Shown here one piece after another: positions 45,522 to 55,152 of a DNA stretch of 64,000 nucleotides. Each line of letters begins with the position of its first letter. Positions within the stretch are counted from its first letter, which is position 1. The notes below the pieces were generated by a model, which saw only the letters and a program-made list of their open reading frames with translations, was not told the origin of the DNA and ran no database searches. The translations under genes and the position numbers were made by a program. Source of the stretch: JANQIV01 sp050117315 (lineage in GTDB: Bacteria > Bacteroidota > Ignavibacteria > Ignavibacteriales > Melioribacteraceae); the NCBI GenBank assembly GCA_050117315.1, contig JASFMY010000008.1, forward strand, positions 31,114-95,113, given 5' to 3'.

Positions 45522-46982
45522 TTATTTTTGAAATAAAAGTTTTATAGATCTAGTTTTTTTACCTGACTGCAACTTTGCAAAATAAATCCCGCTGGCGAAT
45601 CCTTCCGGCCGCCATTTTGCTTCATGTTCACCTGCTACATTATATTCACTTACCAATGTTTCCACTTCTTCGCCGGAAAGGTTGTAGATTTTCAAAACAA
45701 CATAACCTGGCTTATGTAAATTGTATTTTATTGTTGTACTCGGATTAAAGGGATTGGGGTAATTTTGATAAAGCTTAAAACTGTTTGGTAAATTAACTTC
45801 ATCGTTTTGAACAGATGTAGGATTTGTTAAATTTTCATACCATGAAATTTTATTATCTTCTTCAGAAACACTTAGCACATCCATGTCGCCATCATTGTCA
45901 AGATCAGCAGCATGAATAGAATTTATTTTTTTTGCATCCGTTGTAATAATTTTTTCTGAACTAAAAGTACCTGTCCCATCAATATTTTCATACCAGGCAA
46001 CTTTATTGTCAAGTTTTGAAGCTGACAATACATCCAGATCACTATCACAATCAAGGTCAACAGCATATACGTCGGAAGCACCAACAGTAGAATTAGATAT
46101 TATTTGTTGAGTTCCAAACTGACCTTGTCCATCTATATTCTCATACCAGGAAATTTTGTCATCACCATAAGATGCTGACAAGACATCTAAATCTGAATCA
46201 CCATCTAAATCTGCTGTATGAACAGCTAAAGCATTATCAGCCAAAATTGTAATTATTTGTTGTGGTCCAAATTGCCCATTTCCATCTATATTTCTGTACC
46301 AGGCAATTTTATTATCATCTTCTGATGCAGATAATACATCTACATAGCCATCATTATTAATATCAGCCGCCAACACATCTTTAGCACCAAAAGCAGAATC
46401 ACTTACTATAATTTGTTCACTGAAAGTACTATTATTATTTATATCATTCCTATACCAGGCAATTCTATTATTACCCCATGAAGCTGACAATATGTCTAAA
46501 TCATTATCACTATCAATGTCGGCAGCATAAACAGATTCGATATGATGAACTTTATACACTCCTGAAGTAATAATTCTTTCCTCAAAATAATTTCCGCTAT
46601 CTATATTTTTAAACCAAGCTAATTCCCAATCTACTTCTGAATTGACAGCCCAGGCACCCGAAAGAATATCTATATGCTTATCTCCATCAAAATCAGCAGC
46701 GTAAATAGAAAAAGGTTCTCCAATAGATGGTACAACATTGATCGGCTCTCCAAATGTGCCGTCACCATTATTATTTTTGAACCATATAATCTTATTATCT
46801 TTATTATATGCAGCACAAATTATATCTAGGTATCCATCACCATCTATATCGGATGTATAAATATCTTTTGGTTTATTTACTAACGTCGAAATTACAGATT
46901 GACTATTGAACCGCTCTTGTGCCGATAAATTAATTTGAATAAGTATTATGAAAAATATTGTAGTAAAAATTATTTTTATCAT
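45522..46982 (-). CDS. VCBS/FG-GAP repeat propeller protein, T9SS cargo (array member)
   Basis: 486 residues. Signal peptide ending LSAQ, then seven clearly separable blades; calcium loops include DIDGDGYLD, DFDGDKHID, DIDSDNDLD, DINNDGYVD, DLDGDSDLD, DLDCDSDLD and DLDNDGDMD. Between loops the pattern LSASYGDDKISWYENIDG recurs with small changes. The tail reads HKPGYVVLKIYNLSGEEVETLV and ends SIKLLFQK, departing from the common KKMLLLR end. This tail type is shared with the member at 52905, although the propellers differ. Lies 11 bases ahead of the protease gene. Predicted surface lectin-like or scaffold protein. Confidence 0.88.
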   Translation of the reverse strand: MIKIIFTTIFFIILIQINLSAQERFNSQSVISTLVNKPKDIYTSDIDGDGYLDIICAAYNKDNKIIWFKNNNGDGTFGEPINVVPSIGEPFSIYAADFDGDKHIDILSGAWAVNSEVDWELAWFKNIDSGNYFEERIITSGVYKVHHIESVYAADIDSDNDLDILSASWGNNRIAWYRNDINNNSTFSEQIIVSDSAFGAKDVLAADINNDGYVDVLSASEDDNKIAWYRNIDGNGQFGPQQIITILADNALAVHTADLDGDSDLDVLSASYGDDKISWYENIDGQGQFGTQQIISNSTVGASDVYAVDLDCDSDLDVLSASKLDNKVAWYENIDGTGTFSSEKIITTDAKKINSIHAADLDNDGDMDVLSVSEEDNKISWYENLTNPTSVQNDEVNLPNSFKLYQNYPNPFNPSTTIKYNLHKPGYVVLKIYNLSGEEVETLVSEYNVAGEHEAKWRPEGFASGIYFAKLQSGKKTRSIKLLFQK

Positions 46983-46998
46983 AATAGTTGCTTCCTTT

Positions 46999-48444
46999 TT
47001 ATCTTAGTAATATCAGTTTCCTTGTTTCCGAATAATCACCGGCTTGTAACCTGTAAAAATATACACCGGAAGCGTATCCGCCTTTGGAATGCCATTTTGC
47101 TGCATGTTCACCCGCTACCTTAAATCCATTCACCAATGTTTCTACTTCTTCACCGGAAAGGTTGTAGATTTTCAAAGTAACATTTCCCGATTTATACAAA
47201 GTATATTTAATTGTTGTACTGGGATTAAATGGATTTGGGTAATTTTGATATAGTCTAAAATTGCCCGGTAAACTTACTTCATCGTTTTGAACCGATGCGG
47301 GATTTGTTAAATTTTCATACCATGCAACTTTATGGTCATACTCGGATGTTGACAAAATATCTATATCGCCATCACCATCCATGTCAGCCGCGTGTACGGA
47401 AGTAGCACCACCTGCCTTATCAGTGATAATGATTTGATCGCTGAAATCTCCTTTCCCGTCTTGATTTTCAAACCAGCATATTTTGTCATCGCCGATAGAA
47501 GCGGATAAAATATCAATATCATTATCCAAATCAAGATCAGCGGCATAAAGATATAATACACTGTCTGTTTTTGTTGTAATAACTTTTTTATCACTAAAGC
47601 TGCCTGCTCCATCTTGGTTTTCAAACCATGCAACCATATCGTTATGATAAGAGCAAGAAACAATATCAAAATCAGCATCACCATCAATATCGCTTGCCAA
47701 AACAGATCTTGGACAATCCAATGAACCTATTTGATACTTTTGATTGCTAAAAGTGCCGTTGCCATCCAAATGTTGAAACCAACCGACAAAATCATCATCA
47801 CAAGAACAAACAATAATGTCCTTATCATTATCGTTGTCCAGATCAGATGCAAATACGTCGTTAACACTGGTAAAGGATGAATTGATTACTTTTTTCTCAC
47901 CAAAATGACCTAAATCATCTTGGTTTTGATACCAGACAACCTGATGATGAATGTATAAAGACGGAATAATATCAATATTTCCATCATTATCAATATCGGT
48001 CACAAATAGATCCGACGGATTGCCTATTTCGTCTACACGATGAATCTCGGAAAATTCTCCAATGCCATCCTTGTTTTCAAACCATGCAATACTATAGTTG
48101 CCTGCTTCACTGGCAACTATAATGTCTAAATCCCCATCATTATCCAAATCCGCTGTCGTTATTTCTAAATTAAACATACAATCCCAGGAGGTACTGATTA
48201 TTACTTTCCTGTCACTAAATGAACCTTGACCATCGAGGTTTTCATACCAGACAACGGCATCACGAAAAGTCCAGCAGCATACAACAATATCCAGATCATT
48301 ATCACCGTCCAGGTCAGCGGCATTAACAGAGGTTGGCCACTCGATTGGATCAATAATTATTTGTTCACTGAATATAGTTTGAGATAATGCGGCTATCGGT
48401 ATCATGAAAAACACACTAACAATCATATTAATTATTTTTTTCAT
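46999..48444 (-). CDS. VCBS/FG-GAP repeat propeller protein, T9SS cargo (array member)
   Basis: 481 residues. The signal peptide (IPIAALSQ end) is nearly the same, in protein and in DNA, as that of the member at 52905. Blades carry DLDGDNDLD, DLDNDGDLD, DIDNDGNID, DLDNDNDKD, DIDGDADFD, DLDLDNDID and DMDGDGDID, and the third blade ends in HHQVVWYQNQDD, unlike the YENIDG of its relatives. The tail is YKSGNVTLKIYNLSGEEVETLV with an unusual HSKGGYASGVYFYRL insertion, and its DNA matches that of the member at 49935 almost base for base. Gap to the next gene is 16 bases. Confidence 0.88.
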   Translation of the reverse strand: MKKIINMIVSVFFMIPIAALSQTIFSEQIIIDPIEWPTSVNAADLDGDNDLDIVVCCWTFRDAVVWYENLDGQGSFSDRKVIISTSWDCMFNLEITTADLDNDGDLDIIVASEAGNYSIAWFENKDGIGEFSEIHRVDEIGNPSDLFVTDIDNDGNIDIIPSLYIHHQVVWYQNQDDLGHFGEKKVINSSFTSVNDVFASDLDNDNDKDIIVCSCDDDFVGWFQHLDGNGTFSNQKYQIGSLDCPRSVLASDIDGDADFDIVSCSYHNDMVAWFENQDGAGSFSDKKVITTKTDSVLYLYAADLDLDNDIDILSASIGDDKICWFENQDGKGDFSDQIIITDKAGGATSVHAADMDGDGDIDILSTSEYDHKVAWYENLTNPASVQNDEVSLPGNFRLYQNYPNPFNPSTTIKYTLYKSGNVTLKIYNLSGEEVETLVNGFKVAGEHAAKWHSKGGYASGVYFYRLQAGDYSETRKLILLR

Positions 48445-48460
48445 TGCTGCCTCATTTGAT

Positions 48461-49918
48461 TTATCTTAACAACAGCATCTTTTTAGTTTGGGTGTGTTCA
48501 CCCGCTTTTATTTGATAGAAATATACGCCTGAGGCGTATCTGCCTTTGGAGGACATCCCGCTCGGCAATCCATCCGCCTGCCACAGAACCTGGTGTTCTC
48601 CGGCCGAACGGACGCCATTAATCAATTCCGCCACTTCCCGGCCGACAACGTTGTAGATTTTTAGTGAAATGTGTTCTGATTTTTGCAGTGTAAACCGAAT
48701 CGTGGTGGACGGATTGAATGGATTAGGATAATTTGGGTAAAGACGAAATTTATTTAATAATTCAGATTCACTTTCTTGAGCAGATGTTATATTTGTTAGA
48801 TTCTTAAACCAGTAGAGTTCATCTGAAATACCGGCGATAATATCAATATCTCCATCCGCATCCAAGTCATTCGCATAAATCGATTGCGGACTAGTTGTCT
48901 CACAAGTTATTATTTTGTGTGAAACAAAGCTTTCGGTTTCTACAATATTCTCATGTAGATAAATATCTTTACTTTTCTTCGAAAGTATATCTAAATCCCC
49001 ATCAAGGTCAAAATCAATGGGAATAATTTTGCCGGATGTCTGCTCTGAAATAATTTGCTGATTTCCAAATTCCCCAATACCATCTATATTTTCATACCAG
49101 AAAACTATGTTGGGGTCCCAAGAACTTGCTAATACATCCAAATCATTGTCATTATCAATATCAACAGCATATATACATCTGGTATTTTCTGCTTCTGAGG
49201 TAATAGTTATTGGCGCGCTAAAGGTATTGTTAGTATTTTCATACCAAACCAGGTTATCATAATGTCTACAAGATGATAGAATATCCAAGTCGTTATCACC
49301 ATCTAGATCACCAGTGGAAACGAAAGTTGCTTGTACGGCAGATGTATTTAGAACTATTTGACTACTAAAGCTACCTTTTCCATCGGTATTTTCATACCAG
49401 GCAATTTTATCATCATAGTGTGATGCCGATACAATATCATTATCTGAATCATTGTCCAAATCGGCAGCACGAACACACCATATATTCTTCATTGATGACG
49501 ATATAACTTTACGAGGCGCAAAAGTACCTTCTCCATCAGTGTTTTCATACAAACATATTTTTCCTATTTCCTCCAAAGTGCCGTTATTTGATACCAATTC
49601 ATTTTCACCCGAAATTACATCAATGTCGTTGTCACCATCAATATCTATGGGGTAAAGCGATGATAACTCAGTAGCTGTGTTTGTTATAATCTTTTGTGAG
49701 CTGAAAGTACCATTTCCATCAACATTATTAAACCAAGCTATTGTACTGCCTGAAACAATTGATAAAATATCTTCACTTCCATCATCATCTACATCACATG
49801 TAAAAATTGATTTTTTTATGCCTTCCGAATTATCAATCTGAATTTGGCTACTAAACTGAAATTGTCCAAAAATAATACTAGGTATTATCAACAATAACCA
49901 CGTTGGAATTAATTTCAT
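48461..49918 (-). CDS. VCBS/FG-GAP repeat propeller protein, T9SS cargo (array member)
   Basis: 485 residues with signal peptide ending IIFGQ. Blades carry DVDDDGSED, DIDGDNDID, DLDNDSDND, DLDGDNDLD, DIDNDNDLD, DFDLDGDLD and DLDADGDID; the second blade is enlarged by a loop (NELVSNNGTLEEIG). The sorting domain is of GREVAELI type and carries a duplicated-looking stretch, LPSGMSSKGRYASGVYFYQI, where the usual single SG-x-YF turn appears twice. This hints at recombination with a tail like that of the gene at 46999 (SKGGYASG). Ends KKMLLLR. Calcium-stabilised surface propeller is the most likely role. Confidence 0.88.
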   Translation of the reverse strand: MKLIPTWLLLIIPSIIFGQFQFSSQIQIDNSEGIKKSIFTCDVDDDGSEDILSIVSGSTIAWFNNVDGNGTFSSQKIITNTATELSSLYPIDIDGDNDIDVISGENELVSNNGTLEEIGKICLYENTDGEGTFAPRKVISSSMKNIWCVRAADLDNDSDNDIVSASHYDDKIAWYENTDGKGSFSSQIVLNTSAVQATFVSTGDLDGDNDLDILSSCRHYDNLVWYENTNNTFSAPITITSEAENTRCIYAVDIDNDNDLDVLASSWDPNIVFWYENIDGIGEFGNQQIISEQTSGKIIPIDFDLDGDLDILSKKSKDIYLHENIVETESFVSHKIITCETTSPQSIYANDLDADGDIDIIAGISDELYWFKNLTNITSAQESESELLNKFRLYPNYPNPFNPSTTIRFTLQKSEHISLKIYNVVGREVAELINGVRSAGEHQVLWQADGLPSGMSSKGRYASGVYFYQIKAGEHTQTKKMLLLR

Positions 49919-49934
49919 ATTCGTATCTCCCTTT

Positions 49935-51377
49935 CTATTTTAGCAACACTAATTTTATAGTTTTTATTATTGCTCCAGCTTTCAACCTCGCCAGATAAAT
50001 TCCACTCGGTAACCCTTCCGGCTGCCATTTCACTTCATGTTCTCCCGCTACCTTATATTCACTTACCAATGTTTCTACTTCTTCACCGGAAAGGTTGTAG
50101 ATTTTCAAAGTAACATTTCCCGATTTATACAAAGTATATTTAACTGTTGTACTAGGATTAAATGGATTGGGATAATTCTGCAATAGAATATGCCGAGATG
50201 GCATTGAATTTCCATTCCATTCAACAGATGTTATCACTTGATTTTTGAATAACAATATTTCTTGATTATCATACGAAACCGCAATCACATCATCATCGTT
50301 ATCAGCATCAACATCGACAGTGTAAACCAGCATTGCACCACTTACACTATTTGATATTAACCGCTCTGAACCAAACGCACCTTCTCCATTTAAGTTTTCG
50401 TACCAGACAATTTTGTTGTCCCAGTGAGATGCCGACAACACATCCATATCACCATCGTTATCAAGGTCTGCGGCAGAGATGGAGTACAATCCGTTGCTGC
50501 TCCTGGAAATAATTTTTTGATTACTAAATGCACCTGTCCCATTTATGTTTTCATACCATGCAAATTTATTATCCTGGTAAGATGCAGATAATATATCCAA
50601 ATGCTGATCACTATTAATATCAGCGACAAACAATGACCAGGCGATAATTGTTGAATTCGAAATAATCTTTTCATCACTAAAGTTTCCTGCCCCATCCGTA
50701 TTTTCATACCATACAATTTTATCATCACCGGCGCAACAAACATCGGCATCTCCATCGCTATCAATATCAAATGAATAAATGTAGTTGGGATATTGCATGG
50801 AAGTGCTGATAATTTTTTGAGTGCTGAAAGTTCCTACCCCATCGGTATTTTCGTGCCAGCAAATTCTTTCTAATGCACCGTACATAATATCATTGTCTCC
50901 ATCTCCGTCAAGATCAGCCGAATAACAACAATTGGAATGATGCGCAACTGATTCCCCGTTTATTCTTGATTGCGTTATTACATTTATATTTCCGAAAGAA
51001 TTGTTTGCTTGTAAATTTTCAAACCATCCAACAGCGTTAACCGCAAATCCTGAATAGAATATATCATGATACCCGTCATTGTTTAAATCCACGGCACAAA
51101 CGGATATTGGACTTCCCAGTGTTTGGTCGTATGCTGCAATGACCTGTTCAGTGAAATCCCCGTTGCCGTTAATATTTTCATACAGAAATATTTCTCCATT
51201 GTAGGATGCAGCAATTAAATCGATATCGCCATCGTTATCCATATCGGCAGCATCCAGGCATTCGGATGCTCTTGGGTTAAATGATGATGAAAGAATCTGT
51301 GCTTCACCGAACTGAACCTGAGTATAAATTTGGGAAATACCTATAATTAGAAAAACAATAATTAAATTTCTTTTCAT
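49935..51377 (-). CDS. VCBS/FG-GAP repeat propeller protein, T9SS cargo (array member)
   Basis: 480 residues, signal peptide ending IYTQ. Blades with DMDNDGDID, DLNNDGYHD, DLDGDGDND, DIDSDGDAD, DINSDQHLD, DLDNDGDMD and DVDADNDDD; several loops deviate from the Asp-rich consensus (Asn, Gln, His), so some calcium sites may be lost. The propeller's last blade ends in ILLFKNQV, and the tail begins ILLQNYPNPFNPSTTVKY, then YKSGNVTLKIYNLSGEEVETLV, ending KTIKLVLLK. The tail DNA is nearly identical to that of the gene at 46999, while the propellers are clearly different. Gap of 34 bases to its upstream neighbour. Confidence 0.88.
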   Translation of the reverse strand: MKRNLIIVFLIIGISQIYTQVQFGEAQILSSSFNPRASECLDAADMDNDGDIDLIAASYNGEIFLYENINGNGDFTEQVIAAYDQTLGSPISVCAVDLNNDGYHDIFYSGFAVNAVGWFENLQANNSFGNINVITQSRINGESVAHHSNCCYSADLDGDGDNDIMYGALERICWHENTDGVGTFSTQKIISTSMQYPNYIYSFDIDSDGDADVCCAGDDKIVWYENTDGAGNFSDEKIISNSTIIAWSLFVADINSDQHLDILSASYQDNKFAWYENINGTGAFSNQKIISRSSNGLYSISAADLDNDGDMDVLSASHWDNKIVWYENLNGEGAFGSERLISNSVSGAMLVYTVDVDADNDDDVIAVSYDNQEILLFKNQVITSVEWNGNSMPSRHILLQNYPNPFNPSTTVKYTLYKSGNVTLKIYNLSGEEVETLVSEYKVAGEHEVKWQPEGLPSGIYLARLKAGAIIKTIKLVLLK

Positions 51378-51411
51378 GAAGTTTCTCTCCTTAGGTCAAA
51401 CTGTAAAAACT

Positions 51412-52872
51412 CTACCTCAACAACAGCATCTTTTTAGTCTCGTTGTATCCATCAGCTTTCATTTGATAGAAATATATCCCACTCGTCAAGCCTTCTGCTT
51501 CCAATTGGATGGAATGTTCTCCTGTCACATAAAATCCATTAATCAATTCCGCTACTTCCTGCCCAGCAATATTATAAACTTTTAGTGAAATGTGTTCTGA
51601 TTTAGGCAGCGTAAACCGAATCGTGGTGGACGGATTGAAAGGATTGGGATAATTCTGATATAGTTGAAAATTGTCTGGTACATTCGTTTGATTATTTTTG
51701 ACAGACGTTATATTTGTTGAATTTTCATACCACGCAATTTTGCTGTCAAACTTTGATGATGATAAAACGTCAATATCGCCGTCATTATCTAAATCACAAG
51801 CATAAACCGATGAGGCGCCGTCTGCGTTTGTTGAGATTATTTTTTGATCACCAAAAGAACCATCTCCAAGATTTCTATACCATGCGATTTTATCATCATC
51901 TTGTGTGGCTGAAAGCACATCATTTCTTCCATCACAATCTAAATCAATTGCAAAAATTGTATTAGCGCCGCCAACTGCATCTGCCGAGGTGCTTATTACT
52001 TTTTGTGAACTAAACGTTCCCTTACCGTCAGTATTTTCATACCATGCTACTTTATCATCATATTTTGATAAAGACAAAATATCAATGTCGGAATCATTAT
52101 CGAGGTCAGAAGTATATATTGACCAAAGCCCATCAACATTTGTCGTAATAATTTGCTGTTCCCCAAAGTTACCTTTTCCATCGATATTACTATACCACGC
52201 GATTTTACTGTCGCCAGCTGAAGCTGATATTACATCCATATCTTCATCACCATCCAAATCACCGGCAATGAATTGAGATGTTAGTGAAACATCCGAACTA
52301 ATGATTTTTTTATTACCAAAATTCCCTTTGCCATCTATATTTTCATACCAGACAACTTCATTTGTGCCTAATGCCGGCAGTATATCAATATCGCCATCGC
52401 CATCTAAATCTGCCGCAAACACGGAATTTGTGTGTCCTTCATTTCCAACTACAGTCCTTGGAGAACTAAAATTTCCTTCCCCGTCTTCATTTTCAAACCA
52501 GGTGATATGATAATTACCAAACGGATTTGCAGTTATCACATCCATATCGTTATCGCCATCAATATCTATTGCAAATACACCCAGCATCATAGTAGCAATC
52601 ATATCAACATCATGTTCATATATTAATTTTTCATCGCTAAAATTTCCTAATCCATCCTGGTTTTCATACCACATGACTTTTCCAGCATAATATGAACATG
52701 CTACAACATCCAAATCGTTATCACCATCAATATCTATTGAATAAACACATGATGCACCAAATGCTGTATCAGAAATAATTTTCTCTTCACTAAAAATATT
52801 TTGGCCAAATATATTTTTGTAAAAGACAAATAATATAATCCATATCAGTATTATTACTATTTTCATTTTCAA
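51412..52872 (-). CDS. VCBS/FG-GAP repeat propeller protein, T9SS cargo (array member)
   Basis: 486 residues; signal peptide ending NIFGQ. Blades with DIDGDNDLD, DIDGDNDMD, DLDGDGDID, DLDGDEDMD, DLDNDSDID, DLDCDGRND and DLDNDGDID. Repeated strand text such as SASAGDSKIAWYSNIDGKGNF and SLSKYDDKVAWYENTDGKGTF shows strong internal similarity, as from blade-wise duplication. Tail: PKSEHISLKVYNIAGQEVAELI with an acidic QLEAEGLTSGIYF in place of the usual WQPEG, ending KKMLLLR. The Asp-loop pattern predicts about seven bound calcium ions. Surface display through T9SS is expected. Confidence 0.88.
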   Translation of the reverse strand: MKMKIVIILIWIILFVFYKNIFGQNIFSEEKIISDTAFGASCVYSIDIDGDNDLDVVACSYYAGKVMWYENQDGLGNFSDEKLIYEHDVDMIATMMLGVFAIDIDGDNDMDVITANPFGNYHITWFENEDGEGNFSSPRTVVGNEGHTNSVFAADLDGDGDIDILPALGTNEVVWYENIDGKGNFGNKKIISSDVSLTSQFIAGDLDGDEDMDVISASAGDSKIAWYSNIDGKGNFGEQQIITTNVDGLWSIYTSDLDNDSDIDILSLSKYDDKVAWYENTDGKGTFSSQKVISTSADAVGGANTIFAIDLDCDGRNDVLSATQDDDKIAWYRNLGDGSFGDQKIISTNADGASSVYACDLDNDGDIDVLSSSKFDSKIAWYENSTNITSVKNNQTNVPDNFQLYQNYPNPFNPSTTIRFTLPKSEHISLKVYNIAGQEVAELINGFYVTGEHSIQLEAEGLTSGIYFYQMKADGYNETKKMLLLR

Positions 52873-52904
52873 ATTATTTGTTTTGGTTAAATACTATGTT
52901 TCGC

Positions 52905-54326
52905 TTATTTCAACAGCAACATTTTTTTAGTTTGTGTGTATTCACTTGCTTTCAATTGATAAAAATATATTCCGCTCGAGAACCCTTCAGGCTGCCAATT
53001 CACTTCATGTTCTCCCGCTGTTTGAAACCCATTTGCCAATGTTTCCACTTCTTCACCGGAAAGGTTGTAGATTTTTAAAACAACATAACCTGGTTTATGT
53101 AAATTGTATTTTATCGTTGTACTTGGATTAAAAGGATTAGGGTAGTTTTGATATAGCTGAAATTTGTTTGGTATATTCGTTTGATTATTTTTGACAGATG
53201 TTATATTTGTTGAATTTTCAAACCAGCAGATTTTATCTTTTCCTATGGCGATAACATCCATATCATTATCGTTGTCAAGATCAGCAGCGCACACATCCCT
53301 GGCACCGGTTTGTGAGCTGCTTATTGTTTTTGGGGAACTAAAATTACCATTGCCATCCAAATTTTTGTACCAGGCAATTTTGTTATCAAAGGCTGATGCG
53401 GAAAGAACATCCACATAATTATCATTATCCAGATCAGCGGCAAAAACGGCTCTTGCTCCGAGTGCATTATTTGTAATCATCTTTTGAGTGCTGAATGAAC
53501 CATTGCCGTCTGTGTTTTCAAACCAGTGGATTTTATTGTCACCAAAGGATGCGGACAACACATCTTGATCGCCATCATTGTCGATATCTACAGTTGTGAC
53601 AGAAACTACAGATTGAAAAGAAGAATTGATTTGTTTTTTAGAACCAAAGTTCCCGTTTGTTAAATTTTGAAACCAGGCTATTTCATTACCCGTTGCAACA
53701 AGTATGTCTGCATATCCATCCAGGTCAAAATCAGCCGCATAAATTGAATGTGCAACCACAGGTGCATTATATATTTCTTTGGGAGTGTCAAAAGTCCCGC
53801 TTCCATTGATATTTGTAAATAGAACAAAGGAAAGCGTGTGGGCTAGTAACAGATCGATATCTCCGTCGTTATCCATATCTGCCGGGAAAATAGAATTTGT
53901 GTGACCGTTATTATTTATAATAGTTTTTGCTTCGCTGAATGTGCCGTTATTATCAATGTTTTGAAACCATGCAAGTTGGAAGGATTCATTTGTTGGAGAG
54001 GCTGCTATTATGTCCGGGTCGTTATCATTATCCAGATCAGCGGTGCACACATCTCCGCCCCCATGCATTGATGTCGATAATACATTGGGAGTGCCAAAAT
54101 TCCCTTGACCATCCAAATTTTCATACCATGACAAAATGTTATCCTGAGTGGAAATAGATATAACATCCAAATCATTATCATTATCTAAATCTGATGAACA
54201 AATTGCACAACCGCCATCAATAGAGTCTGAAATTATTTTTTGACTGCTGAATATGTTTTGAGATAATGCGGTTATCGGTATTATGAAAAAAACACAAACA
54301 ATCACATTTATTATTTTTTTCATCAA
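52905..54326 (-). CDS. VCBS/FG-GAP repeat propeller protein, T9SS cargo (first gene of array)
   Basis: 473 residues, first transcribed member. The signal peptide ends IPITALSQ and copies that of the gene at 46999. Blades with DLDNDNDLD, DLDNDNDPD, DMDNDGDID, DFDLDGYAD, DIDNDGDQD, DLDNDNYVD and DLDNDNDMD. The tail HKPGYVVLKIYNLSGEEVETLA is of the type found at 45522, but its last residues YTQTKKMLLLK differ. Start at MMKK with AAGGAG-like sequence upstream. The array's promoter is expected between here and the repeat at 54422. Upstream lies the relic of yet another tail (54355-54420). Confidence 0.88.
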   Translation of the reverse strand: MMKKIINVIVCVFFIIPITALSQNIFSSQKIISDSIDGGCAICSSDLDNDNDLDVISISTQDNILSWYENLDGQGNFGTPNVLSTSMHGGGDVCTADLDNDNDPDIIAASPTNESFQLAWFQNIDNNGTFSEAKTIINNNGHTNSIFPADMDNDGDIDLLLAHTLSFVLFTNINGSGTFDTPKEIYNAPVVAHSIYAADFDLDGYADILVATGNEIAWFQNLTNGNFGSKKQINSSFQSVVSVTTVDIDNDGDQDVLSASFGDNKIHWFENTDGNGSFSTQKMITNNALGARAVFAADLDNDNYVDVLSASAFDNKIAWYKNLDGNGNFSSPKTISSSQTGARDVCAADLDNDNDMDVIAIGKDKICWFENSTNITSVKNNQTNIPNKFQLYQNYPNPFNPSTTIKYNLHKPGYVVLKIYNLSGEEVETLANGFQTAGEHEVNWQPEGFSSGIYFYQLKASEYTQTKKMLLLK

Positions 54327-54354
54327 TATCTCCTTTTATGGTTAACAGTTTGAT

Positions 54355-54420
54355 TTACCTTAGCAACAGCATCTTTTTCATTTCATTAAATTCTTTTAAA
54401 ACAAGATGATAAAACCTCTA
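54355..54420 (-). pseudogene. Relic of a further T9SS tail
   Basis: On the minus strand the frame reads RFYHLVLKEFNEMKKMLLLR and then TAA at 54355-54357. This is the very end of a T9SS sorting domain of the same kind as those of the array. It is cut off at an in-frame stop next to the inverted repeat starting at 54422. So the array once had at least one more member upstream. Confidence 0.72.
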
Positions 54421-54421
54421 T

Positions 54422-54562
54422 AGAGTTTCTGCAAGATTAGATATCTAAACGTTTTGTCATTTAGACCGGAGGGAGAAATCTTTGAAATCATCCTCTAATT
54501 GAAAGATTTCCCGCCCAAAGAACGGGTTCGAAATGACCGACTTTTTATTTTGCAGAAACTCT
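54422..54562. repeat. MITE-like element with 13-base terminal inverted repeats
   Basis: AGAGTTTCTGCAA (54422-54434) and TTGCAGAAACTCT (54550-54562) bound 141 bases that hold further inverted parts: GTCATTT / AAATGAC and GAAATCTTT / AAAGATTTC. No coding. It sits exactly at the break of the T9SS-tail relic, so its insertion or a deletion at its edge probably removed the rest of that gene. Similar text occurs at 39683 and 57837. Confidence 0.65.
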
Positions 54563-55152
54563 TATGAAATTCTATGAGTCTACTAAAGTTTTTATATGTG
54601 TAATCAAAGAAAATAAATTTATAATCTATTGATATTTATACCAGAGAAATTTCAGTCTAATAAGCTCAGGTAAATTATCTGCCTAATAAGATTTAAATTC
54701 ATTTATAAATGTGAGTATGTATTGTCCTTTGGGTTAAGATATGTTTAGATTTATCTAATTTTCAAACTCAATCATAGCAAAATAAAATTCTTAATCAATA
54801 AATCTATCGGAATTTAAAATACAACAATAGTGTCAATTATCAAACGGATATGATATTAATTTTTTTAAGAATCAATTTTGAACTGCAATAAATCTTAAGC
54901 TGAGCTTGTGCCGTATGAAGCTGCTGTCAAGGAAATCAACACTGCTTTGCTTATAGAATGAAAATAAGTTAAACCTGCGGAATGCAGCATCACCAATACG
55001 GAATTTGGTCCAAATATTGCAAAATATTTTTATTTACTATCTTTAATAACGGGCTGATTCCTTCATAAATTATGTTACTCTTATTATGTTAATCTGTATC
55101 TTAAATACCAGGTTGACACCGATGGATTTGCGTATTATATAGCATTTTAATT
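54563..55152. other. Intergenic, no supported gene
   Basis: Nearly 600 AT-rich bases. Short stretches in the plus strand (AVKEINTALLIE near 54923; YLKYQVDTDGFAYYIAF near 55097-55146) look like worn coding sequence but cannot be assigned. No tRNA, no clear terminator. It lies upstream of the array and downstream of the lipoprotein gene. Confidence 0.35.
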
